A stretch of DNA of 64,000 bases, taken from contig NC_052667.1 in assembly GCF_016802725.1 (NCBI RefSeq), forward strand, positions 15,343,346 to 15,407,345. The letters are read 5' to 3'. The position numbers were made by a program, and so were the translations under genes. Numbering within the stretch: the first letter of the stretch is position 1; each line of letters starts with the position of its first letter. Under the pieces are notes generated by a model. That model searched no databases and was not told where the DNA came from. It saw only the letters and a list, made by a program, of their open reading frames with translations. This DNA is from Solenopsis invicta (Eukaryota > Arthropoda > Insecta > Hymenoptera > Formicidae). Of the stretch, positions 42,390 to 52,960 are shown one piece after another.

Positions 42390-42632
42390 TGTCTTAACTG
42401 AATACGTCGGATTCAGGATGAGAAAAAATTACTAGAATTTGATTTCCTGGTCACAAACGTGTATATTGTCACCATGGCGGTTACAAGAGAAAGCGATGGC
42501 TCAGTTACAATCTTCTTCCTTTACTACATTCTTAATGCGCAAGCGCTTCTTTCCGCTCACTTCGTCAGTCCCGTCGTCGCAACAACGTTTCCATGTAGCA
42601 TTCGGTTTGAGTCATAATAGTACTCTTTGACA
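42390..42632 (-). repeat. BEL/Pao 3' LTR
   Basis: 243 bp, plus-strand TGTCTTAACTG...CTTTGACA, homologous along its length to 50,009-50,251 with frequent substitutions. Confidence 0.88.
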
Positions 42633-42843
42633 TCTCGGCCCTTCTCGAAAAGCCTCTTTCAAACTTAAATTTCCTTGTACACAGTTTATAACGTATAATA
42701 ATTATTTCTGAATTAAAATTCAAAAAACATAAATCAATAAATGTAATATGCACGAAAAGATGCTAGTAATTATAATATAGGCTAGAAAATTTAAAAATTA
42801 ATTTAAACTAAATGAGTAAAAATAATTACATAGTGTGTTAAAT

Positions 42844-43113
42844 TTAGACTCCCTGAGTTTCAAGTTTCTTTCTATAATCGTCCAGGGAAAGGGTACAGAG
42901 CTTACGTATGCTCCTTTTATAAATTCCATTGACTGTCTTTACTGAGGCTATCCAGGCTACATTATTGTCACTTCTGTGAATTTCTAAAATACGTCCAAAA
43001 CTCCATATGAGCGGGAGATTTTGCGGTAAATATATCAAATAGGGGAGGCTGCCCCGATGACCTTGACCATGACATATGTTGTCAAGGTCATGATCCTGAG
43101 TAACGCCCAACAA
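42844..43113 (-). pseudogene. BEL/Pao polyprotein end (DUF5641-type)
   Basis: LPLIWSFGRILEIHR, VKTVNGIYKRSIRKLC and a short tail are the C-terminal region that follows the integrase in BEL/Pao pol. It is separated from the integrase at 44,037 by the foldback MITE. The N-terminal residues of this frame come from the MITE arm. Confidence 0.8.
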
Positions 43114-44049
43114 GTTTTAGCCGTCGCTTGCCCTTCGTTAAAGAGTTATAATCATAAAAAGTTTATGAAATTGAAGAGCAACATCTACACATATACTCAC
43201 ATATATTTACATATATTCACATATACATATAAAAATGTAGTACAGAGAACGCATGGGCGGGGGAGGGCCTTTGCCCCTCCCCCTGCACCCCCTTCCCGTA
43301 TTTTTTCTAACCCAACCTAATTTCTAATTCTATTTTAGTTTAATTTTAAATCTAATATTGTAACGTGGTCAATTGGATATCCTTGGCCAAATTACAACTG
43401 AAATAAGGTTAGGTTAGGTTAGAAAAAATACGGGGAGGGGGTGCAGGGGGAGGAGCGGAGCCTCCACTCCTCCCACGCGTTCTCTGTACTACATGTGAAT
43501 ATTTGAGTTTTTCAGAATTTTTTTACCAATTTTAGTTTTATATACATACTTTATTCATTAATATTATTACTAAGTGGATACATATCTTTCATAATTTTAA
43601 AAAATGCGTCAATTCTATCATCAAAAGAATAAACTTTTTTAAATAAAAATTTGGCGAGATAAAATTTATAATGTTTTTAAGATATTCCATAGCGAGGAAT
43701 TGCACCACGCATATAACGAGATGATTTCAAATATAATATTATTACAAATTTCGACAAAAATAGGGGTAGGTTAGGTTAGAAAAAATACGGGGAGGGGGTG
43801 CAGGGAGAGGGACGGAGCCCCTCCCCCTCCCACGCGTTCTCCGTACCATATTTTTATATGTATATGTGAGTATATGTGTAATTATCGCTTTTAATTTTTA
43901 TAAACTTTTTATGATTATAAGTTTTTAACGAAGGGCGCGCGACAGCTAAAACTTGTTGGACGTTACTCAGGGTCATGACCTTGACAACATATGTCAAGGT
44001 CAAGGTCATTGGAGCAGTCTTCCTTATTCGATATATTTATCGATTTTGC
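43016..44049. mobile_element. 1-kb foldback MITE in the BEL integrase, 8-bp duplication
   Basis: GATTTTGC at 43,016-43,023 and 44,042-44,049 flanks an insert whose ends are inverted repeats (GGTAAATATATC and GATATATTTATC). The inverted part includes TGACCTTGACCATGACATAT with its counterpart. Inside are three copies of a GC-rich block (AATACGGGGAGGGGGTGCAG) and short GGTTAGGTTAGGTTAG runs. Removing the insert with one target copy restores the BEL reading. Long arms plus an 8-bp duplication suggest a hAT- or Mutator-like origin. Confidence 0.8.
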
Positions 44050-44856
44050 TTGTCTATTACCAGGACCATCGTGCCAATAGCCAATTTGTTTGAGTCATAG
44101 TGCCATTTAGTCCTCATTCGCAGTTGGTGTAAATATTCTTTTTGCCACCGAGTCCAAAAGTGCTGCTTTATTTTCTGCTGATGCTGCCATCTGGATAGCG
44201 TGTTAGTACGAATATCCAGCAAATTTTTTTGTACAACTGCTTCTTGTGAATCTCCGATTAGGAAATGGGATGATGACAAAGCTATCAAATTGTCTGGGTG
44301 TGAGGATAAAGAAATAAGAGGTCGTGAGTTAAGCACAGATTCTATTTCGATTAACAATATGCTGAATTCTTTGTATGTCAAAATTAAATTTTATGTAACC
44401 GTATACAGATGCTTTTATGCCACTTTTACTACGGCTTCCCACAGACTTCTAACATTAGGAGTTCTGGGGAGAATAAACTTCCAAGTTATACTCTGAGATG
44501 TTAATTTAGTTTTGATTGCTTCTTCTTGATGTTGTATAAATTGATTGATTTCCTTTAACTCTTTTGCTACTCCTAAAGTTGGTTGCGTTGTCCGAGTACA
44601 GTGTAGCACACAGTCCTCTTCTAGCGGTAAACTTTCTCAACGCTGCTAGAAATGTTTCCGTCGTTAAATTTGTAACTGCTTCTAAGTGCACTGCCTTTGT
44701 ATGGAAGCAAACAAATACTGCTATGTATTCTTTAGTGATAGGAATTCTCTCTCTTTGTTTACCTTCTTTGATTTGTATAGGTCTTGCATAGTCTACCTCT
44801 GTGGTAGTAAAAGGCCTTGCAAAACCTTGCAAGCAATCTTTAGGCATGTCTGACAT
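44037..44856 (-). pseudogene. BEL/Pao integrase fragments
   Basis: The 44,506-44,856 frame has TTEVDYARP with the first catalytic Asp and TLYSDNATNF with the second. The 44,037-44,381 frame has LIEIESVLNSRPL carrying the Glu, then DQNHFWTRWQKEYL-like tail sequence. All three catalytic positions survive but a frameshifted stretch at 44,382-44,505 separates them. The domain would insert the cDNA. Confidence 0.82.
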
Positions 44857-45213
44857 TTATGCTTCTAACGGTTTAGGTTCAATTCAAAAACATTCTATGG
44901 AGCTGCGTGTTACTTTACGTGCTTTGTTTCTGCCAGCCAGATGCCAATATTGTAATCTAATTGATGACAAAAGCTATTCCGATTTGCAATGTAATAAATT
45001 TTTATGTTTTTCTCTAAATATAAGTGTTGTCACATGATGTTTAGAAGGTAATAACAAGATGCTTTTGATCTGAGTTAATGTTTGCGTGTCAGATTTTACC
45101 TTTTACTCGTAGAAGTCCACATTCATCCACAAATGGTCGTAATGGAAGTATTTGCTTTTTCGATGAATTTCTTTTCCTAGTCGCAAAACTTTAATTTCCC
45201 TTTTAAATATTTC

Positions 45214-45714
45214 TTACTGCACTAATTTGATGATCATAATCATGGCTTGCTTTAACTTTGGAACTGTAATTGATCCTGTCTGCTTTACCTTTGTAAAATT
45301 AATAAATTTCAGACTACATGCTATAACTCTTTTTAATTTGTTTAAAGACAAGAAATTATATAAAGTGCTGCATTGATTTGCCATTGTTGTAAGCACAACC
45401 CTCTTGAGTTCAGGAACTTTTGTTGTGTTGTAATCTTTCTGAAGCGGCCATTTCATTGGATGTGCCAGCTATTGCGGCCCTCACCGCAACTTACTGTCTT
45501 TTAATTTTTCGGCCGTGGTACCTCGAGATAGCAGATCCGTCGGATTGCTATTAGACAGTACGTAATACCATTTTTTGTTAAAAGTTAACCTTTGAATATC
45601 TGCGACTCTGTTAGCGACATATGTTTTTAGTTTATGCGGAGATGTACTGATCCAATTGAGAACAATTGCTGAGTCCATCCAAAAGTTTACATCTGTGATT
45701 TGATATGACAACAC
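45214..45714 (-). pseudogene. BEL/Pao RNase H and linker fragments
   Basis: The 45,481-45,714 frame holds VNFWMDSAIVLNWI, VANRVADIQ and NPTDLLSRG, the characteristic end of the BEL/Pao RNase H region. The 45,214-45,456 frame continues toward the integrase with weaker similarity. Confidence 0.78.
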
Positions 45715-46368
45715 TTTTTGAATACTATGACATAGTCCTGCTGCTAAGTGTGCTGCGTTTAATTCTAAACGTTATAAGGTAATAGACGGTGCTACTCAAA
45801 ACTTAAAGCATATTAAATACACTGATGTTTGCTCATCTTAATTCAAACTCTTTATATATGCACACGCACCACAAGCCTTCTCCGAGGCGTCATAGAAGAT
45901 GTGTAATACTACTGATCTTGAATTATTATTTGGATTAACATTACAAAACATTGACAAGACCTTAACTGAATTTAATGTTTGATAATATCTTTTCCAATTT
46001 TCTTGTAAATGAGTCGGTAATTCTTCGTCCCATTCTAATTGTTTCTTCCATAATTGTTGTATTAGTTGTTTGGCGATGACCTGTATCGATTCAAGGACTC
46101 CTAGAAGGTCAAAGATTTTTGAAACAAAAGACAGTACTTGTTTCTTTGTAACTGCTTGAATTCCATTTATTTGAATTTCATATTATAACGTGTTTTACTC
46201 CAACTTCAATAATAGACCTAGCGTTTTTAATGATTCATGCTTATTTAAGACTAAAAAATTGTCTTCTTCCTTGTTTGATATTAATAGGTGAAGTATTTGT
46301 CTATCATTGCTTTTCCATTTTTGCAAATTTTCCTTTTTGAAGTAATTCTATTAATTCTTGTAATTCCA

Positions 46369-46773
46369 TTAATTCTTAAACAAGCATGCTTCTTGTAAGG
46401 TCTGTGTTCCTGTGAGTAGGTCGTCCATATAAAAGTCATTCTGTAAAACTTCCGCTGCTGTAGGATATTTATGCCTTTTTTGTATTGCCAATTCCTTTAG
46501 GCACCTGACTGCCAAAAATGAAGCTAAAACCGTGCCGTAAGTTAGTGTGTTTAGTCGGTATATTTGTATCTCATCGTTGCTATCAGTTCTCCATAATATT
46601 CTTTGTAAATCACGGTTTTGGTCTCTTACTAAAATCTGTTTGTACATTATTTCTAAATCTACTGTTAGAACGTGTTGGTAAATTCTGAATTTTAATAACA
46701 TGTCGAACAATGGGCTTTGTAAAATAAGTCCTACTAATAACCTGTGATTTAATAATATCCTGATTCCGTCCAA
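46369..46773 (-). pseudogene. BEL/Pao reverse transcriptase fragment
   Basis: The 134-residue frame contains the RT palm with NDFYMDDLLTG (catalytic YMDD intact), preceded by VDLEIMYKQI and YRLNTLTYGTVLA. Flanking RT sequence continues in other frames to about 46,999 and down to 45,720 but is heavily decayed. Confidence 0.85.
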
Positions 46774-46998
46774 GCTGACGCGTTAAATACCACTCTCAGC
46801 TTACTTGTTAATGCATTGTTTTTTATTACCGGATAATGCGGAATACTATATAACAAATGCTGGGATGCACTCAAGGCTTTTTTTCTTCGACTAATGACAT
46901 ATGCCCGAGCTTGTATTTATTCGTGAATTTTACGTATTTTTCTTTGATGTCTGGCTGTCGTATGAAACGCTTTTCCAATGCGCGCTATCTCTTCAGCG

Positions 46999-47222
46999 CT
47001 ACTGTATAAGAATTTGCAAGTAAGAGGTTTTCTCTTGTGGTAATCCGACTATAAATTGACTCTCAGCATTTTGTTGTACTGTTGCTTTAAAATGCTCTTC
47101 ACATTCTTGTTCTTCGGGCGAGTAGTATTTTTTCTCAGCATCTTTTTCAGACTGCCAAAACCTATCCAATTGTTGACTTAATTTCTCATTGGTCAGCAGG
47201 TTGCATATTGTTTGCTTACTCT
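46999..47222 (-). pseudogene. BEL/Pao region between protease and RT
   Basis: CNLLTNEKLSQQLDRFWQSE, EEQECEEHFK and FIVGLP match the conserved linker before the RT of BEL/Pao pol. The N-terminal residues of the open frame come from the adjoining hAT-like MITE. Confidence 0.7.
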
Positions 47223-47988
47223 CAGGGACGGAGATTTCCTTATGCTGGGTGTGGAGCATTCCACACCCAGAGCTCCCGTGGGTGTGGAATTCCACACCAA
47301 GAATTCGGGGTATTTAAAAAAAATATTTTAATTTTTAATAAATTTCAAGAATTTTTGACAAAAAACAATATTTGACTATGGTGCCTACGCTGCATGCTAC
47401 CGCCCTGCTTATCCAACTCTCATATCTCGTATCCCCCCACTTTTTACTTATCTTACCTAACCTTCCCATACTTTCGTTGTTAACCGCGCGTGCCTGCCTT
47501 GTGCTCGAGATCTTATTTCTCTTCATTGAACTAAACATAAAAAATTTTTTTACCTCCATTACATTAGAAAAGATTTCTTTAAATTAAAATGTTACTAAAA
47601 TAAATCTTTAAATTGTTTTTTATTTAATCTTAAAAAATTTTTATACACTACTGGATCTTTGACTGAAAGTTCATTATGTAACATTAAGTATACTTTACTT
47701 TTTTCTGATATGTCATAACTTACACCAAATATTTCTGATGAATTTACGAAGTTTATTTCTACGAGTAGATATTGCTGTAATATAATTATAGCGTTAAATA
47801 TAATAATATATATATCTAAAAAATAGGATAAGATATCTTGTGATATCTTAAACTTATACAGAAAATATATTTTATATATATAACAAAAGTGATATTATTG
47901 AAACTACCTACACCCCCCCCCCCAACCACTGCTTCAATGAGGTACTCCACACCCAGAAAAATCAGAAGTCTCCGTCCTTGCTTATTCT
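47215..47988. mobile_element. hAT-like MITE in BEL protease-RT linker
   Basis: Ends CAGGGACGGAGA (from 47,223) and TCTCCGTCCTTG (to 47,980), with further matching GGGTGTGGAG-type arms over about 40 bp. Flanked by CTTACTCT (47,215-47,222) and CTTATTCT (47,981-47,988), an 8-bp duplication with one change. CAGGG...CCTTG ends and 8 bp fit hAT. The 758-bp interior has no transposase. Confidence 0.82.
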
Positions 47989-48517
47989 CTTGAATATCTG
48001 TCAGATACCCTCCTAGTATCCAACCTAGTGATGTATTTTGTATCCTCGGTTGTCCAGGCAAGTCAATATGCTCATCTTTCATTATTTTCCAAAAGATTCC
48101 AGCTTCAATTAATATATCAATGTTTCCAGGACTGTGAAATTCTTCATCTGCTAGCACTAGGTGACTAGATATCTTCAAAGCTTCTGTATTGATTTTTTTC
48201 TGAGATATTTGTTCCGTGATTTTGCTTAATATCAAGCATTTTAAGTTAAACTTCGTTTTATTATGTCGTGATTGTATTTCTATAACTACCAATTGATTAA
48301 CACGTGTCTTATGTTGATTAATTCCGCTAACGGGAGCATTTACTGTTTTGCATGCTAATTGTAACTTGTCTACCAGTGCTCGAGTAATTAGAATGGATTG
48401 TGCCCTAGGGTCTAATAAAACTCTACATACGTGTTGTTTTCCTCTCCTGTCAGAGACGTATACTTTTGCTGTTAATAATAAAACTTGTTGCCGATCCTTA
48501 GTACAATATGTTGACAC
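47989..48517 (-). pseudogene. BEL/Pao protease region
   Basis: VYVSDRRGKQHVCRVLLDPRAQ aligns with the aspartic protease start, where the usual DSG reads DPR, so the active site is lost. Then ITRALVDKLQL, PVSGIN, HLVLADEEFHSPGNIDILI and GWILGG follow in order as in BEL/Pao. The frame then runs into the hAT-like MITE. Confidence 0.8.
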
Positions 48518-49800
48518 TATATGGCTAGTGTTATCTTAACTTGATTCTTCTTGATTTTCTTTCTCCTTTGTTGCCTCCAGATGCAAAAGAGAATTATGTT
48601 TTGTCTTGCATATTTTACATCCTGTTGCTCTGCATTTCTTCTCCAATGCCCTTTGCGTAAGTAATTGAGGCAGAGTTTTAATTGTCTTATCTCCTTAACT
48701 CGTGTTTCTATTGGTAACGTTAACAATTTTTCACAGTTAAATATACAATAAGCATTTTTGCAATATTCGCATTTGTGATTGGTTGTCGCCGCTACTGCTT
48801 TGTCGTATTTTCTTTTGCTTGGTTTACGTAATTCAGTCGTTGATTTTTCTTTTTCAACCATCTCCAACATGTGACATCTGCTAGTTGAAAACTCAAGCAG
48901 TTCTTCCATTTTTGGTAATTCATTTATGCCTTTTGTGCTAATGTGCGTTTTCTACTCCTTGCGTGTGTAATAATCTATCTTGTTGCTTGCTAGATAAATC
49001 AGAATTGCATCCCATTGATCAACCGGTAACTTTAATGTAGTTTATGCCTTGATATGCATGCGTACATGATTAATAAATTGTCTGATTACTGTTCAACTAC
49101 CCTTCACCATTGGCGTTGTTTCAAAAAGCTCCTTAAGATGTGTATTGATAATAAGTCTCTTGTTCTCATAATGATTATTTACTAATTGCTATTTTATAAT
49201 TTTCCGCAGTAGTCTCTAGTTCTTCTGTAAAATTTAAGGCCTCATTTTTTAACGTTTTTTTTAATATTGTAGTTTTTTTAAATATTGTAGCTTAAATATC
49301 TGAGAGCGCCTTGTTTTTATCAATCAATGACAGAAATACATCCTTGAATGTCATCCATTGGCTGTACTGCCTATTAAATATGAGAAACGTAATCGTTGTA
49401 GTTTTACACTCGACTTAACTACTGGTACTGCTTCTGCTTCCGCAAACGCATCAGCCTTATTTATTTGATTGTCTTATCTAATTTTTATTTGGCAATAGTG
49501 ATTAATCTAAAGTAATTGTCTTCGAATGCTGCCTCTTCTTCTTCTTCTTCTAGTTCTATCTGCTCTAGTTGTACCTTTCCTTCCACAGTTTCCGGAATTC
49601 CATTCTTACATGTCTCTCTAATTTCGTACTGTATGTTTTAGAAGCTATCCCATACGGTTACTAATTTTTCAAATCTCGCGGTAATTTCCTGCAAGTCTTC
49701 TATATTGCTTTCAATAAAATTGCCGTGTAACCTGACTTTTTATCTGGCCTCCCTTAACATTTAAACTTTTTAATTCAGCCATTGCTATAAAGGAATTTTA
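48517..49800 (-). pseudogene. BEL/Pao gag
   Basis: The 48,517-48,909 frame has YCKNAYCIFNCEKLL and LCLNYLRKGHWRRN, the cysteine-rich end of gag with one knuckle cysteine changed. Upstream to about 49,800 only short frame pieces remain, and the gag N-terminus is near 49,780-49,800. Confidence 0.72.
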
Positions 49801-50008
49801 AGGATTATGTTCAAGATAGGATACGGAGATTCACTTACTTGCTTGTCGATGCCTTGATTTCTTGTGCCTTCTCGAACCTTCGTCCGCGCTATGCCACGCC
49901 TTAACCTCAATGTGAGTTGCGTTACTTGCGATTGCACCAGCTTTGCGATTTACGTCATTTCTGCCTCACCCAGATCCGGCTCGAAGGGCCATTTGTTTAG
50001 AATACAAA

Positions 50009-50251
50009 TGTCTTAACTGAATACGTCAGATTCAGGATGAGAAAGAATTACTAGAATTCAATTTCTTGGTCACAAACGTGTATATTGCTACCATGGCAAT
50101 TACAAAAAAAAGCGATGGCTTAATTATAATCTTCTTCTTTTGCTATATTCTTAATGCGCAGACGCTCCCTTCCGCTCACTCCGTCAGTCCCGCCGTCACA
50201 ACGACGTTTTCATGTAGCATTTGGTTTGAGTCATAATAGTAATCCGTGACA
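50009..50251 (-). repeat. BEL/Pao 5' LTR
   Basis: 243 bp; TGTCTTAACTG at 50,009 and CCGTGACA ending 50,251 on the plus strand. A possible primer-binding site lies just inside, at lower coordinates. Confidence 0.88.
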
Positions 50252-50269
50252 GTAATATAACTCATTTAC

Positions 50270-51232
50270 GCGCCGAACTATGAGTTCGTCGAAGAAAATT
50301 AGCTCCGAGAGGCGACGGTTCGTCGAGAAATTAGACGCTCCAGTAAGGCGCAATTTTCCTCAAAAAAACGTTATAATCCAAAGATTCGACGATCTGTGGC
50401 AAACTGATATCGTCAAAATGCGTCCATATTTGAATTTTAACAGAGACCATCATTATATTCTTACTGTCATCGATGCATTGAGTAAATATGCCTGGGCAAT
50501 ACCACTTAAGAGCAAGGCCTGGCGCAACACGGCTGACGCAATTGTCAAGATAATTCGAGAGAGCGGAAAATGTCCGAAAAATTTGCAAACTAAAATGGTC
50601 AAAAAATTTTAAAACGCCAATGTGCAGAAACTTTTGAAGAAACATGACATTAATCATTATTCTACATATTCGGTTTTAAAAGCATCTATAATAGAGAGGT
50701 GAAATCGCACATTTAAGAACGATATGTAGCGTATGTTTACACTTAATGAGTCGCATAAGTGAGTCGACGCGCTGCCGCGTCTGGTGTCGGATTACAACAA
50801 CCGCAGGCATCGTACTATCGGCATTTCACCGGCCAACGATCGTCAAAAAACTCTTATCCACTGTGTACAAGTTGCATCAAAGTTGCAGGGCTGGCAAAAT
50901 TCAAAGTAAACGATTCGGTACGCGTGAGCAGATTCAAAGCTGCACTCAAAAAGAGGTATACCCTCAAATGGACCACCAAGATGTTTAAGATTGTAAAAAT
51001 GAAGCGTACTAATCTTATTACTTATTTACTCGAAAATTATTGTAGTAAACAAATCTTATATCAGCTCATATTCGTAAAAAGCACCTAAGATTTGTTTACT
51101 GCGATTTATCGCGCGAGATATCCGGATGTTTAACACGTTAAAAAAATTAAAAAAACAAAAGAAACAAGGTTAACGTCAAGTAGCTGGGATTCGATGAATC
51201 ACATAATTTATGGATAAATAAAAATGTTATTT
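50270..51232 (+). pseudogene. Polinton integrase, frameshifted
   Basis: The plus frame 50,280-50,612 carries a core with LWQTDIVKM (first Asp) and HHYILTVIDALSKYAWAIPL. After a stop at 50,610-50,612 similarity continues (DYNNRRHRTIG in another frame near 50,795), then AKFKVNDSVRVSRFK in the 50,759-51,088 frame. Chromodomain-like remnants follow to about 51,232. This is the retroviral-type integrase with C-terminal SH3-like and chromo parts typical of Maverick/Polinton elements. Multiple frameshifts and stops make it inactive. It probably marks one end of the Polinton. Confidence 0.78.
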
Positions 51233-51443
51233 GATTTATTTTTTGGTATAAAACATATATTGTAAACAATATAAATGTATACATGAATAATATATATCAT
51301 TATAAAACACTTTTTTCCTTTATTCTCTTTTTGTTCTCATTTTACAAAATTCATATAAAACTGTTTTAAAAACAAATAAAAAGATACAAAAGTATCTTAT
51401 TCATAATACATATTAAACGAATAAAAATATGTGAAACAACACA
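51233..51443. other. Short AT-rich interval
   Basis: Nothing recognisable between the integrase remnant and the mariner element. Confidence 0.5.
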
Positions 51444-52376
51444 TACGAGGTGTGTTCAAAAAGTATCGCGAATTTTGTGTTTTTTCAAAAATTATTTATT
51501 TATTCATGAATATCTATTTTGTCCCCTTCAAAGTAATCCCCATGAGATATTATACACTTGTGCCAACGGTTTTTCCAATCTTCGAAGCACTTCAAAAAAT
51601 CATTTTTTTTTATCTTGTTCAGCTCCTCCTTCGATGCCGTCTTTATCTCGTCAAGCGTAGCGTAACGTCGTCCTTTCATGGGCCTCTTCAGTTTAGGGAA
51701 CAAGAAAAAGTCACAGGGGGCCAGATCTGGGGAATACGGTGGCTGCGGCATCATTAGTGTGTTGTTTTTGGCCAAAAAGTCGCGCACAAGCAACGATGTG
51801 TGAGCAGGGGCGTTTGGTACGAATTTCGCGGCGACCCGTCTCATGCCCAAATCATTGATAAAAATCGAATGGCACGAGCCAATCGATATGTTTAGGTCCT
51901 CAGCAACTTCTCTAACGGTGATTCGACGATTGGCCAATACCATTTTCTCCACTTCATTAATTTTTTCGTCTGTTGTTGAAGTGCTCGGGCGTCCGGCACG
52001 CTCTTCGTCGTTCACATCTTCTCGGCCTTCTGAGAACATTTTGTACCACCGATAAACGTTGCTTCGGTCCAAGGTAGCTTCTCCGTATGCCACAGTCAAC
52101 ATTCGGAATGCATTCGCGCACTTAATTTCGTTTTTCACACAAAATTTGATACAGGTTCTTTGATCCATTTTTTTGAATAGGTAAAAATCGAAGACGATCC
52201 AAAACACGTGCAAGCAAAGCAGCTGTCAACAATTAAGTGAACATTCAAAATGGCCGAGCTTGTCGGCATAAGTGAGAGACATGAGTACCAACATAACGCC
52301 ACAGAAAGATCGAAATTCGAATATACGTAACCCGCGAAAATTCAAAATTCGCGATACTTTTTGAACACACCTCGTA
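51444..52376 (-). mobile_element. Mariner element with an internal in-frame deletion
   Basis: TA at 51,444-51,445 and 52,375-52,376 flanks perfect inverted ends that start CGAGGTGTGTTCAAAAAGTA. The 929-bp length is about 350 bp short of a full mariner. The missing part is the middle of the transposase gene. Confidence 0.92.
51500..52168 (-). CDS. Mariner transposase, internally deleted
   Basis: The open frame (start chosen at MDQRTCIKFC) has an N-terminal HTH region (AFRMLTVAYGEATLDRSNVYRW), the WVPHEL-region linker with GRPSTSTTDEKI and ITVREVAEDL, then jumps from RVAAKFVP directly to NAPAHTSLLV. The C-terminus has YSPDLAPCDFFLFPKLK with the last catalytic Asp. The first catalytic Asp and the second (the D before NAPAH) are both lost, yet the frame stays open across the deletion. 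It can bind ends but not cut; such products could act as repressors, which is inference. Confidence 0.85.
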   Translation of the reverse strand: MDQRTCIKFCVKNEIKCANAFRMLTVAYGEATLDRSNVYRWYKMFSEGREDVNDEERAGRPSTSTTDEKINEVEKMVLANRRITVREVAEDLNISIGSCHSIFINDLGMRRVAAKFVPNAPAHTSLLVRDFLAKNNTLMMPQPPYSPDLAPCDFFLFPKLKRPMKGRRYATLDEIKTASKEELNKIKKNDFLKCFEDWKNRWHKCIISHGDYFEGDKIDIHE

Positions 52377-52840
52377 AGATGTATAAAAAATGTGAGAACA
52401 TGTAATCCAATATATTTTATAATTGTATCCGCCAATGTCCCCAGGATAATTTTTGTTCAATGTGGTAATACATATCTTTTATTGTCTAAAGAACTAAGCG
52501 CAAACTTCATGTAACTTCGAACGTATGCACGTTTGACGGCGAATTAACTCTATTTCATCATTCAAACAACACATATAATCTTCAAAGGTAATAGGTTCGT
52601 GCTACAACATTATTCTTCACGCTTTTCGCCTTTTTCGTATCTTGTTTACCTTCTACTCTCACCGCATACATCTTCACCCTGAATGCAACACATTCAGTCA
52701 TAATTAAACCATTATTTTCATCTTTCAGTAGCCTGGGAACCTTTTTATTTGCAAGAGGCATTTCGTATGCGTTGTCCGCCGAGTAATCGCTTGTACAGGG
52801 CGTTGCATTGATGCCTGGGGTACCGATTTTAAGGACCACG

Positions 52841-52960
52841 TTTCTTTCTTAGTTGTTTTTACGTTCATGACCAAATGCTGCTGTCAACGATCACCGCAGC
52901 ATTCAGTCATGAACATAAAAATAATCAAGAAAGAAACGTGGTCCCTAAAATCAGTATCCC
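52841..52960. repeat. Short palindrome within the polymerase gene
   Basis: GGACCACGTTTCTTTCTT at about 52,840 recurs inverted as AAGAAAGAAACGTGGTCC at about 52,927-52,944, with TGACCAAATGCTGC and GCAGCATTCAGTCA as inner arms. It interrupts the polymerase C-terminal coding sequence and may be a local inverted duplication. Confidence 0.75.

Larger units (their letters stand above)
42390..50251 (-). mobile_element. BEL/Pao LTR retrotransposon, degenerate
   Basis: Two 243-bp LTRs (42,390-42,632 and 50,009-50,251) bound a minus-strand gag-protease-RT-RNaseH-integrase order. Downstream of the 5' LTR on the minus strand is TGGCCCTTCGAGCCGGATC (about 49,974-49,992), a plausible primer-binding site. 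LTRs differ at many positions, so insertion is old. Every gene is frameshifted. Two MITEs have inserted into it (43,024-44,041 and 47,223-47,980). No simple 4-6 bp target duplication is seen at the outer ends. Confidence 0.88.
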
